Part shown: one piece after another, positions 40,101 through 50,800 of the stretch
How the letters are laid out: each line of letters begins with the position of its first letter
Numbering within the stretch: the stretch's first letter is position 1
DNA from: Nemopilema nomurai
Lineage: Eukaryota; Cnidaria; Scyphozoa; Rhizostomeae; Rhizostomatidae
Direction of reading: 5' to 3'
Length of the DNA: 64,000 nucleotides
NCBI GenBank assembly: GCA_003864495.1
Contig: ML133454.1
Coordinates: 3,817,442 to 3,881,441, forward strand
Program-made: the position numbers and the translations under genes
Notes under the pieces: model-generated
What the model saw: the letters and a program-made list of their open reading frames with translations, nothing else
Databases searched by the model: none
Told to the model about the DNA's origin: nothing

Positions 40101-41180
40101 TAGAAATGTAGGCAGATTCAAAAAAACCCTAGATAAATTGTGCGCCCTTTCTAACAAGCTCTCACATGATTCTCGATTTACTCAAAAGGAAATGTAACAG
40201 AAACAATGTCACGATTTTCTAGCTTCTTTTTTCATCAAAAAGTAGCCTCAGATGAAAAATAAAACTCGAAGCCAAAAGGTCCTAGGCATGTTTACTTGGC
40301 TTGCTACTTGGCCGCAATGACCACCTTCGCACCTAAAAGCAGGCAAAGGGCCTGGAGCAGCGGCTTCTCCCAAACAGCATCCACCAAATGGCACCAACAG
40401 TATCTATCGCTGAACACAAGTCATTTCACTCTTTGCGCAATCTTATTTCCATTGGCTCATCTGTTCTATTGTCGACGTCAATCACGCTTCCCACCTGACA
40501 ACTATCTGGTTCACTGCAATCCAACTGGCTCATGTTTGACTCTCTTACTTTTGAACCTCCTTAACTTTAGCAGAAGTATGTGCAGTGACTTGTTTAATTT
40601 CTTCCAACTTTATCCATGCTACTTTCGTCCTTCTCATTGATTCGGTACACGTTGCAATATCCGTTTTCCTACTTGGTCCACCGAGTGACTTCCAAACTAT
40701 TTATCTCTCTCGTCACTTCGCATTTCCCATCGTGATGCCTCGTTTCATCCGATGCTAACCTTATTCACTAGTATCGAAGCATGTAATTCAGTTCAATTTA
40801 TTTAGCCACGGCTCTGAAATCTCTGCTCGTTGGATAAGGACCGTTCGAGACGAAACAGACAACACGGGAACGATCATTAAACACAAATAAACTTTCATTC
40901 TTTATTCGTAGCATCGATGATGAGCATAAGCCCAATTTCTTTGTCGAGTTCAAAATTTAATTTCAAAAGTGCACTTAGATGTTTTGTACACAAGACCAAC
41001 TAAAACATCATAAACAGGCAATGTCTATATATTTTCTCTGTTTGGAAGAAGCATGCTATACAATCTATCTAATTGAAAATGTTTCATCTGAATCATTCGT
41101 TAAAAGTTTTAACTATTATTGACATACCTCAGTAGTATAACCAGAAGAATTCTGTTCGTCAGTGACACCGCAGCCTTCAT
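34129..41180 (-). CDS. Cys-loop ligand-gated chloride channel, GABA-A/glycine receptor type
   Basis: Nine exons: 41128-41180, 39783-39826, 38743-38817, 38156-38223, 37205-37422, 36120-36202, 35630-35785, 35058-35410, 34129-34536; 1458 nt, 485 aa, all phases joined. Exon 1 encodes a signal peptide (MKAAVSLTNRILLVILL). The extracellular domain has VEMKIVTFGPIDE, FFRQWWND, loop A FWIPDTYF, a 13-residue Cys-loop (CPMDFALYPFDTQAC) and loop B ESYSYTTED. M1 has its Pro (FWNTFLPG). M2 is preceded by PAR, the mark of anion-selective channels, with Leu at 9' (PARVTVCVTSFLSTLFV). M3 is RVSYVKALDQFLLG, the M3-M4 loop is Ser-rich and basic, and M4 is SRFLFPLSYTCFVLGYC. Exon sizes 68 and 83 match what I recall for vertebrate GABA-A subunit genes. 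The agonist (GABA, glycine, glutamate or other) cannot be told; loop C has Phe where GABA-A beta has Tyr. A plasma-membrane pentamer is expected. Confidence 0.92.
36746..36835. repeat. Perfect 15-bp tandem repeat, 6 copies
   Basis: Six identical copies of AAACGCCCGTTCATT, 90 bp in all, in the intron between receptor exons 36120-36202 and 37205-37422. Perfect identity suggests recent expansion. It has no spacers, so it is not CRISPR-like. Confidence 0.97.
37690..37935 (+). mobile_element. 3' end of a LINE-type retrotransposon ORF (remnant)
   Basis: A plus-strand ORF at 37732-37932 encodes RIRRLKLAGHCWRGDE, then VPWRPTHGLKGQGRPK, then a TGLDPKDLE tail. This resembles the C-terminal tail found after the reverse transcriptase domain in many animal LINE ORF2 proteins (R-x-LAGHC, HG-x3-GRP, TGL). 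The frame remains open a little upstream (ASLRLVRIRRL). It lies antisense in a receptor intron, and no RT core is present, so it is a 5'-truncated insertion. The exact clade cannot be assigned by eye. Confidence 0.6.
39335..39583 (+). CDS. Unassigned ORF or exon within a receptor intron
   Basis: A plus-strand reading frame follows possible acceptors (TTTTTATCAG and ATTACAG) and encodes GIITFEKNGWYYQPNLKTL and, near the end, a VHTDCDQYMWRIHGP stretch, with stop at 39581-39583. The composition, with Trp, Tyr and alternating hydrophobic strands, looks protein-like, but no family is recognised. It lies antisense in the receptor intron between 38743-38817 and 39783-39826. It may be the last exon of an unseen gene, a pseudogene fragment, or chance. 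Confidence 0.22.
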   Translation, partial: LQAHFYSERTVGIITFEKNGWYYQPNLKTLSTSLNRSGFQSIFAPLKVIYSDNRTMIVHTDCDQYMWRIHGPAMETPQNKFD

Positions 41181-42366
41181 ATCTATTGAAGGAAGTAAAG
41201 CTCTCCTAATTGATTTAAAGCATGGTGTTACTTGTGAAACACGTCTGCTTCAAGACGTTAATATTTCATCAACATGAAAGTTCCATTTATCCAAGTCAAT
41301 CATTTACAAATAGATTATACTGACTTTATACTAGTTAACAACAGCTGTTAAGCATTTGGGAAATTGAAAGATCCTGTTACTCTAATCATGGTTGAGATCA
41401 AATAGGGGGTTCTCCAATTTGGATGACATGCCTTGGCAGATCAAGATGGTAGCAGATGTGTGACAACTTAATCGTGGCACAAATCTTACCCTTCACTCAG
41501 GAAGTAAGAGTAAAACCTACAACTTTGTCCTCCTACCATTTGACCTGGCAACGAGTTGTAGTTCAGAATAAGTTCTAGTGAATTATTTGATAGATTGGTA
41601 GATTGTAGATAGATTATATTCATTAGGAACTGTTCATAAGCTTGCACACCTCATTAATCAATGTACAATGTAAGAACTGAGTTACGTCCTTCGAAGATTT
41701 AGAATCCATGTATATATACTTGCAATATTTCATTTATCAATCTAAGCATCGCTATTGTATAAGGAGAACGTAATAACAATTCATCCTTTTAATTTTCAGT
41801 CATTAGCTTCGTGCGTACCAAAAGAGATTTAATTAAAATTAACAGATTTCATAAGGCAAATGTCCGTCTTCTTTGGATAAGAAAACAGCCAGGTGGTCTT
41901 GAAGGTGAGCTATCAGCACAATGAAAAACCTCGAACAGATTGAATTAGTGGGCAGGCGAAAAAGTGATTAGTTAAAGCTTACCCGTTAAATAATGTTGTA
42001 GTTCCAAGTCTCTCTCACCAGGGTTGCCAACATTAACGATGCGAAGGCGCAAATTCGGTGCGAGCAGTGTTTGTGTGTGAGTGCACAAATGGCTGGCAAA
42101 TTGCCTTTGCGGTGCGAACAGGTGGAAATGCTTTCTTTGGCTCCGCGACTAGAGCTCCGCTTCACCTGGCGATGCGAAATGGTTGCGAGCGTAAACAAAT
42201 AGTTGTCGGGCAATCTCGTCGGTGCTCAAATTGCACACAAATTTGAAGAATATTGCATCGTAATTACTGTCTAATTCGATTTAACCGCAACTGTTTCGTC
42301 AATACAAGTAGATTGGCCTTGACTTAATCAAATCATGAATCGCTCGAGCTGATTTCGAGTCCATTT

Positions 42367-42708
42367 TCAGGTGACGTCATAGAAACTGCAGCTACCTAAA
42401 TGGCTGATCATCGTACCTGCTCTGCCGGCCACAACTGTTGTGGCCCCCAGTGCTGCGCCACGTGAGTGAAAATACGAATCTATTTGTGGCAAAGATCCAA
42501 TTCGGCTGTAGCAGCGAATTGAAATTACCAACGGATAGACTATACTTAAATTTGGTGTAATCATGTAAGAAGTGTCAACAGTTTTGCCCCTTAACTTTGC
42601 ATTCAAATACATTTGCAGCTGCTCTGAGCTTGCAATATTTTGTCTGCCAAACATCCTAAACTTCATTTGCTCTTGCGACGTAATTTCACTTCTATTCTGT
42701 CCAGCCAT
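42367..42708 (-). CDS. Hypothetical ORF with good start context
   Basis: A 113-codon frame starts in a strong context (GCAAAGATGGCT). Its first half is hydrophilic and helix-like (SEITSQEQMKFRMFGRQ, SSEQLQMYLNAKLRGK), as in a real N-terminal exon; the later part looks random, as if translated past a donor. No downstream exon could be tied to it and no family is recognised. It overlaps a plus-strand candidate, so at most one of the two is likely to be real. Confidence 0.25.
   Translation of the reverse strand: MAGQNRSEITSQEQMKFRMFGRQNIASSEQLQMYLNAKLRGKTVDTSYMITPNLSIVYPLVISIRCYSRIGSLPQIDSYFHSRGAALGATTVVAGRAGTMISHLGSCSFYDVT
42400..42461 (+). CDS. Possible first exon of a small Cys-rich protein
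   Basis: ATG at 42400, in AAATGG context with an in-frame stop just upstream, opens 20 codons containing CSAGHNCCGPQCC and ends at a consensus donor GTGAGT. The GHxCCGxxCC pattern recalls the Cys motif ahead of the membrane helix in WBP1/VOPP1-type adaptors. I found no following exon with a transmembrane helix, and no signal peptide precedes it, so this is only a lead. Confidence 0.18.
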
Positions 42709-45700
42709 CTTTGCTTGCTTTCTGTCCTAAACCTTGCACTGCACAGAAGTAGTTTCACAAAGACCGGCTTGAAACAGCTTCTACATAAGTATGATTAATT
42801 GCAGAAAAATTCATCAAGGGACTTTGGTCAGCGCAGGACGGTTTTTGAAAATTAGATTGACAAAACACATTGAGCAAATCAATGAGATCAAAGTGAAAGT
42901 AAATCAATCTAAATAAATCATGCTGGAATAAGATTCGCTTTTCAAGAACGGAAATGGATCTAGATGGCATCTGCTGGGATGAAACTTCCAATATTATAAA
43001 CTACAGTCTTATTGGTTGAATCTGAGAAACGTTGCGGAATAATTAATGCACTGTTCATTCTACACCTGCGGGCTATATTTGTAGATATTCGAGTGTATTT
43101 GTTGGTTATTCCTTCATTCATTGTATTTTTGAAAACAGTGACGTCAGAAATGCTATATCACGAGGCATAGAAAAAAGACGTGCTCTAAATCAAAAACTTG
43201 AGCTATTTAACCGTTTCGCTGAAAAAACTAGCTGAGAAAATCCACGTTTTCAGAGGTTTTTAACACTTTACAAACATTAGAATTAGGGGCCTATAAAAAA
43301 TGTATTCCTTTTTAAAGGAACTTATTTTTGAACTAAGATTCGTGGTAAAATGAGCTAAAGAACATAAAAAGTAAAGCAACTCTTGTTGTAAATATTGGGG
43401 CAGAGATTATCCATATTGTTTTCACCAGGTGCTGTTCATAAAGAACGATAAAACATACTGCACGCAAAATGAAAAGCGAGAAAGATCTCTTCCATGTTTG
43501 CAAACAAAGCATCTTGAAACTATACAGAACAGTACAATTACCCACCATGCAAAATGCAAATTCAATAAAAAAACAAGGTAACAGTTCTATTATAGAACTG
43601 AACGCGGCAAACAATATTCTGGCAAACTTTTTCTCATTTGAAACACAAGTGGTCTCTCTAACATTGAGCGCAGCTAAATCTGAGGCAAATCAAATGCCGT
43701 AATGAAATTTCATGGCAATTTTGTTTTCATTTTAACGTTATCGGGTTTAGTCTAGAAATAGGACAACCTCGATGTCAGAGCCTGCAGCTAATGGAAGCAC
43801 ACTGGTAATCTGTTGAGATCTCACTCACTTTCAATTCAGCATTCAGCTGCTCATTCATGAACACATGCTCATGGGGTTTTTTCAATTAACTGCTATTTGC
43901 ACAAAGTTGTCTCAGGGTATTTTGACCGAAGACATGGCAACTTCTCCTGAGCGTGTTACCGCAGCTGTGACACGTCTTAGAGCAAACTCACAGGAGTGTT
44001 CTAGCCTCATTTACCTCAAAGTACGCGACCTCTGCACCCAGTTAAATCCGTTGCTTCTGCTCCCTTTTAAATACCCAGCCACATCCAGCCATTTGTAGAC
44101 CTTTTGTTACCTTTCTATTTACCAATTGAGCGTTGTTTACTACAACGAAGATTATTCACTCTATGAAGAATATGCTACCCGGGGTGTTACACAAGGTGTT
44201 TACTAAAGCCCTTTCTTGTTTGACGTCAATTAAGTTTGCGAGAAAGGAGGCAAAGATTTAAAATGCTCGGTCTTACTGTGCTAGTCATGTTATGTGACTA
44301 CTAAAATTCGTGCCTGAGCTTAAAAAGCTTATATTTATTGCCTTCCTCATAACTCAAATTGGCGAATAAAAGACAATGGGGTTCGGTATCAACCAGATTA
44401 GAAATGGAAGGCGACGGAAGAGCAATGCCTGTATCATTAGTGAATACCAGAATTGTCCCATCATCTGTATTTCAAAAAATTGAGTGAACGGACCGTTCTT
44501 TCGGCAGGTGTAGCCATCCCTCAAAGGATGGTGTCCCAAATGGCGGCCATGTTGCAAACCCAAGGGGGAAGGCAAAGATGAATGAATTTGAATGCAAATC
44601 GAAAGCCGTGAAAGGAAGCGACACAGACAATTGGAACTTGATTGGATCAATGCGGTCGTTTTAGGTCACCAGTCGAAGCAGAAGTGAAAACAAATGAAGC
44701 GAGCATTGCGGCCGCGGGTGCATCCAGGCGGTCGTTGGGCAGAGTATCGCGGTCTTTTCAGCGGAGAGCATTGACGGCGCCGAAGAAATCAAGACAATGC
44801 GACCCGAGGCTCTGCAGTGGGTGGACAAACCACCCGTTCTGGTTTGCCAGCCAACCAAGCCACACGCGTCAATCAGACACGTACATTGGAAATCAGTGCA
44901 AATGATATGTTGATGGTAGTTTCATGATAAAATACAAGCAAGTGGAGGGGAAATTTCAAGCTCTTTGCCAAACATAAAAGTTACTAAAATGACAATTTCA
45001 TATAAGTCTATTTGTCTTTGCTAGGAATCGGAACGCTTTAGAAAACCTTGTGAATTGAAAGTTTCACCACCCATCAGATAAGCTGCCTCCAATCACGTGG
45101 AAGTTTGCGGTGCACCTTTTCTGAAAAAACAGGCCAAATTTGTCAAAAGACAGGACTCCATGACCACTTCGTGTCCCACTTTGTCAGGGTTGAGCCATCA
45201 GTGTGTGAATAACATGAATGGACAAGTAATCAATAGTCAAGTCTGCATTCATAGTTATTTATGTGCTGAACCAATTCAAACTAATCTTAGACAGGCTTCT
45301 TCCTAATTACAGTATTTAAAGCAAGTGGCGCCACCTGTGAGACTTCTTGCTCAGTTCATGGTCAAGCCTCAACGATGCACATTGTTTATGTTGATTGGTA
45401 CGCGGCTTTGTAAATTCATACTTTCAGCCAGACTCAGGGAGGGTTCAAGTCGACTCAATTCAAGTCGACGAACATGGATGCGCTTTATACTGTAACGCCC
45501 CCACAAGCCTTACCATTGTCTTTCCTTCAAACTCATTTCCTTTTCTTTTGATACATCTGAGTACAATTACTTATCATTTCGTCAAATACGTCAGCAAAAA
45601 CGTCAATGATTTTCAGGCGAAAGACGGTACTCATCTAACTTTGCCTCACAACTAGTCGTTTTTGTGATCTGCTTCGGAATTTCATTGTGTCTGCAAATAT

Positions 45701-45716
45701 GTCTGATGCAAGAACG

Positions 45717-46099
45717 TACACGATTTTTTTATAAAAGGAACCTACCACAAGGCCCAGTTCCAAAAGTTCCTTATTCGTAGACCTCAAGTCATCAGATTTT
45801 AGTACCAAAAGTTCCTTAAAAGTTCCTTAATTTTCACTGTACATCAATAAGCCTTAACACTTAATAGAGAGAGGGGCGAGATAAAATATGCGGAAACTAC
45901 TCAATGAAGCAATCTATGCGAGTATTGGCTGCAAACGAATGGAATGGGCTTTTTAGTTCTTGATGCTTGCAGTTATAAAGAATTTCCAAATCGAAAAGTT
46001 CCTTAGGGATTTCGTTTTTAGTAGTATATATTCTTTATATATTTCGGCCTTCTACATGTAGGTTCCTTAATAAGTGGTTCCTTATAAAAAAAACGTGTA
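45717..46099. mobile_element. MITE-like element with TA target duplication
   Basis: A 379-bp body flanked by TA on both sides. Left end CACGATTTTTTTATAAAAGG then AACC; right end, read on the minus strand, CACGTTTTTTTTATAAGGAA then CC. These are imperfect terminal inverted repeats of about 22 bp. Inside, GTTCCTTA recurs at about 45766, 45811, 45822, 45998, 46062 and 46077. There is no coding capacity. Size, ends and TA flanks fit a nonautonomous Tc1/mariner-superfamily MITE, but the ends do not match the Tc1 remnant at 7.3 kb. Other copies in the genome would confirm it. Confidence 0.7.
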
Positions 46100-47896
46100 A
46101 TTCTGCCACGAGTGATTCATTGATAAGTTGTCAAGGAACTTTACCTATTCGAAATTCTTCATCAAGGTTACACAGGATCCACCGCGAAAATATTATGTGA
46201 AAAAATAACAGAAAATGAAATCGCCATCTCACCGTCGAGGTTTCTCGCAGGCAAGAGTTTTCTTCTTTTCCTTTAAGCCCTTCAGAGCGGCCGGCCTGGG
46301 AGAGATGACGGTCCGCACAACCCAAACAAGTTTATCGAACTTCGCAGCTCCTGAGATAAACTATTTTGCAATCATCGTATTTCTAGAAAAGCTAATATTT
46401 ACTGCCAAGTTTACTAATGGCCACGGGTAAAGCAAATCATTCAATATGAAACATATCCTGCAATAGACTACGTTGGAACTTTCATCTTGAATTTGAATGA
46501 ATTGCATAATTGATACAGCAACAGGAGCAAAGGTGGAGTGACTATGGAAGACTATAGAACAGATGACTGTGTTTCTGTGTCACGCGGATAGAAGTCTGGC
46601 AATCAGGGGCTGGGAAAGTGCAGTGATAGTACAGAGCTGTTGATCAAGAGACGGCCTTCTTTCTTTCAACATAAGCAAGGCTCGGCAGAGACCAGTGGAA
46701 ACCGAAATACAAGCTCGTTTAAACAAAAGCATGGCAGGAACAACCACATAATTCTAATTTCAAGAAAGCAATGTTATAAAGCTATTTCTCATAACGAGAA
46801 CCACTACAAACCTTGGCTGTTAGAAGTGCAGAGCCCAGCCGAGGGCATACAGTTGAATACAGCTGACTTGCCGAGAGGAAGAAGCCAAGCTACGTGACGT
46901 TGGGAAAGTTGCAGATAGTCCCTGGCAAACACATACTTAGGGAAGTCAAACATTCGTAAACAAACCATAATGTATTGAAAATAGTCTCAGCAAATCTGTA
47001 AACAAAAGAATTAACGAGAGCGGACCAAAATAAGTCTCGAAGGCATGTTTGCATGTTGTCACAACAAAGAGTGTTCTGGATGCCACAAATCTGAATTATC
47101 CTCCCGTAGTTCAGGTTCTTCTTGTAAAGCGAAGCCTTCGTGTTTATGTTCGGGGCCTCCTGTCCATTCCGCCTCGTGTTCACCTGGAATTACCGGTAGT
47201 TTGATTGACTGTCTTGCAAGAACACGCAGCCTGAACGCTGCTAGGGAAGACTTCCTCATGCGTTAGAAAAAATCGAAAACATTTCCTGTTCATCCAGAAA
47301 AATTTGAAAGAACAGTCAAAGCGACCCCTGGAATGACAAAAGTCAGAATAAGATACGGCATCTGGTTTTGCACTTACTTTTTAGCACTAGAAAATATTTT
47401 TGAGGTGACCTACATGCACCAATTCCAGGCAGTGAACTAAGATGAGAATGAGCTCGTAAAACATTATCCTAGAAGTAGAAAGTGATTCTCTAAAATGTTC
47501 CTCCAATTTTGGTTAACCGATCAAACTTTTAGGTTTTCATCCTTGCGCAATTTTCCGTAGCATGTCTGGTAAAAACGCTGGTGCATTCGACAGGCCAGCA
47601 ATGGTACACACGAATACCCAGGTCATCATACAGAGGGTCAGGCATGTAGATGGCAGTAGGAGCAAAGAAATTCACACAAAAAATTTTCTTTCTCTTGAGA
47701 AACCATAAATAACTACCTTGGGCATTCATAAAACGTCAAAATCTAAACAAAGTCTTTCACAACTGTCTCAAAAATTGTAACATACTTCTTTAACTGATAA
47801 AATGCATTTTCTAGAAGAATTAACAACCTAAGAGAGAATTTTTGTGTCGATAACCGACTTTCGAATCCTATTATCGAGCCTCGTTGTCAAATAGTT
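46100..47896. other. Intergenic region downstream of KCC
   Basis: Presumed KCC 3' UTR and spacer to the MITE. One small ORF at 47059-47259 (-) is listed separately. I saw no other exon, repeat or RNA gene. Confidence 0.4.
47059..47259 (-). CDS. Small ORF, 66 codons, possible mitochondrial-type leader
   Basis: A complete 66-codon frame starts MRKSSLAAFRLRVLARQSIK, an Arg/Ser-rich stretch free of acidic residues that would suit a mitochondrial targeting peptide. An acidic, Trp/His-containing part follows (EWTGGPEHKHEGFALQEE) and ends in SLL. The local composition is more GC-rich than the flanks. I recognise no homologue, and it may be chance. Confidence 0.22.
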   Translation of the reverse strand: MRKSSLAAFRLRVLARQSIKLPVIPGEHEAEWTGGPEHKHEGFALQEEPELREDNSDLWHPEHSLL

Positions 47897-50800
47897 TTAG
47901 GAATAGATAGTCACAACTTCGTGGCCTCCGCCCCGCACCATGATAACTCTTGGCAGGCCCTCTGTCAAAACATCTATGAATTCCATGTCTGATGGGAGGC
48001 AGTTATGGAGTAATCAGTGAATGTCATCAAAAAAGTGAATTGAAAATAAAATCATATTGATCAACAATGTGTGCATGTAGAAAGATTCAAAATGCGATTA
48101 CCAGCAACATCTGTTTTCCAAATATTGCTGATAGAAACGAAGGCAGCCAAACAGTAATCGAGCGACTTCAATCAGCAAATCTCGAGCATCAAACCGCAAA
48201 AGTTGCAAGACGAACTGCGTTGCAAGAAGCAATGCCAGTCGGTAAATTTGCAGAATTTAATCAGTAAAAAGAAACATATTCGTTGATCATAACTTGTGAT
48301 TACTGATAAATGACGATCATAGAGGATTGGCAATGATTAGTACTGATTGATGGTGATCATAATGATTCTATCGTTATAGCGCTTGGCGACTGAAATGATA
48401 CAGTGATCGTGATGGCTCAACCTTCTGGGTGGCGTCGGTAGATTTATCATGATCAGCTTTGAATCACGTGACTTCTCCTTGATGACCGAGTTCAGCCTGA
48501 CCGCAGTGTGCATGCGCCGTACGTTGATCCCGTCTCTGAAATGCGATTCGAAGTAATCATGGCGCAGTTCCCAGTCCCGGGAACTGGTGAGATACGAGCA
48601 TGCGCACAACAAGAACCAGCTTCGAGCTGCTTCGCGAGAAAGATCAAGCGCGTTTTGCGTTTGTAACGTTATTTCGTGATGTCTCTCTCCGTCGTCGTAT
48701 TTTCAGGGAATTACGTCGTTATTTGTTTATCATATACGGATGGGGGGGGGGGTGGTTTACTTTTAGGGAGGTACTCTGTTGTACAAATAATATTCCACGC
48801 TGCTGAGAAAGGAAAACACGAAAAACCATACTCACGGCTTCTTAGTGTTTTCCGACCTGAGGGTATTCTCGCTCTCTTTGCCATCTATCTCTTTTTGCAC
48901 AACTTCCGGTACTTCGTTCGTAGATTCGTCTTCTTCCGGGATCGGTTTCTCAATTGCAAGGATCGTTTCCGACCTGGGTTTATGCGCGGCTTCAACAATT
49001 GTCTGGACCTGGTAAAAAACGTCACAACCATGCAAATAATGAAACTTAGCTTGCATTTGAGGGCATTGATCTTGACGGCATTGATCTTGACGGCATTGAT
49101 GTTCACATGAGATTACAGAGAGGCAGTCTTTCGACTTCCTCCAGAGAGCTGTAGCGCCGGGCACAAGTAGTCAGCGGATTCATCACAATTCACTCAAAGT
49201 GTAGCCCTTGGCTACCAAACACAAAAGCAGTTGAAAACTGCAGAGAAAGGGGAAAGCAAACCTCGACACGGCTTTCTCTTCGTGACAATTTCATCTTTTC
49301 AAGAATGACTTTCCTTTGCTCCATCATTAAAGTTCTTTCGTAGGTATAGGCACAAATGTCTTGATCCAGCTACAAAACAGCGATACAGTACTCATGGCAG
49401 CAGAGTGCTTCAGTAAAGTAAAGATACAGTGACAAATTAAACGCTTTTTTCCAGACAATCAAACGTCTTCTGAAAAAAGCCGTTGCAAGCTTTAAGAGGT
49501 TTAAGCTAAATTGTGCCGATATCTGAAAAACATATCTCAGGCATATCGATGCTTTGAGCGTAAGATTGCAGAACGTGCTCTTTTCGTTGTCATGCGTTTA
49601 AAAACTGAATATCCTATTTAAGGAGAATAACAAACGAGTATAAGGGCAAACGAATACACGACAGTCTGTCCTCTTTCAGTGATTTGTGATTCAGAGGTTG
49701 AAACAACATGATGCAGAAATAGATGACGTGCTGTTTAGCTGACAGAGGACGGCAAAACAAGCTTAGTTTTAACTGGCTTTAAACAAAGGTAGCATTAGGC
49801 TGATGTGCAGGATAAGCAGTTTCGAAAGAGACATTAGATTTGAAGACTTTTAGACCGTCAGCTGAAAAGTACGTGCTTCAACCACCAGAACTGGGAGGGC
49901 AGCTGAAGAGCGGCTCAAAACCCACCATTTCGACCACCTGGATGTCAGCCTCTATCCGCAGGTTGTAAAGGAATTTGGAAAGGTCCTTCTTCATTTGAAT
50001 GCTGTTGTCCTCCATTTCTGCGCATGTCATCAAGGAAACATTTGCCAAAAATCTGCCTCGAAGCGAAACGTTGTCAATGACAGTGATGAAGAGATTTCGT
50101 CAGGGGGGTTGCCCTCTATGATAGCCCCAGCCTAAGTGCACTATTTTCCGGTTTATCAAGAACCAGCTATCACCCCTATCTTACCCTGCGGAGTAGGAAT
50201 GGTTGCGGTGATTTCCAACTACTCACAGACTTCCACCCGGGGCGATCATTAATCAATCCTCATCCCTGTTCTCATAAAACTAAGCGATTCGCATTTTCAA
50301 TAATACCTAATCCTCCAAAGAGAACAACTTATAGAACATTACCAACAGGGCGCAAGGCAAGATGGTTGCAGATTGCAACTTGGGAGCCAAAGTCCAGCTT
50401 CGGACGCAACATTCAACGCGCAGCCCAGAGCACTAGTGCAGTTCAGAGCGACTTGGGAAACATTGGAAAATAGTACTTTGCATGGCAAGCAACATTCCCA
50501 GTGTACCTCATTGATAAAGCAACATGCAAGTGTACAATCAAACTTTCAATCGGTTTTAAAGCCAACAGTCAGCAGAATCGCCTGGCAAAGGATACGAGCA
50601 ACAGTGAAGATTCTTAGCTTGCATTTCCTCCAGGTCTTGTGTCGCTTCAACAAAAACATCATAAGAATCATCATGCCGCCATCGTGCACGATCCACCAAA
50701 TGTCGATGTGTCCCTCCTCGCGGTCCTTCCGTCCAGGGAAAGTATCCGCGTCCTTGACAACCAACATGGCCTCGTGTCGCTCAGCCGTCACGCATACTGT

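Larger units (their letters stand above)
41181..45716. other. Intergenic region upstream of the Cys-loop receptor
   Basis: Presumed receptor promoter side and spacer. No multi-exon gene was recognised. Two low-confidence coding candidates at 42367-42708 (-) and 42400-42461 (+) are listed separately. A block at about 44640-44890 is richer in GC and has long open frames on both strands, but no homology I know. Confidence 0.4.

Noticed and set aside
40296..40640. 114-codon plus-strand ORF in receptor intron 1
   Set aside because: Pyrimidine-rich, no motif, no splice context, no family resemblance.
44642..44905. GC-richer block with open frames on both strands
   Set aside because: The most protein-like minus-strand frame (GWLANQNGWFVHPLQSLGS) carries a stop, no splice sites rescue it, and nothing is recognised; too weak to call a gene.
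48676..49110. 144-codon plus-strand ORF
   Set aside because: Antisense of the KCC exon 48836-49008 and its flanking introns, including a small 15-bp direct repeat at about 49063-49098.
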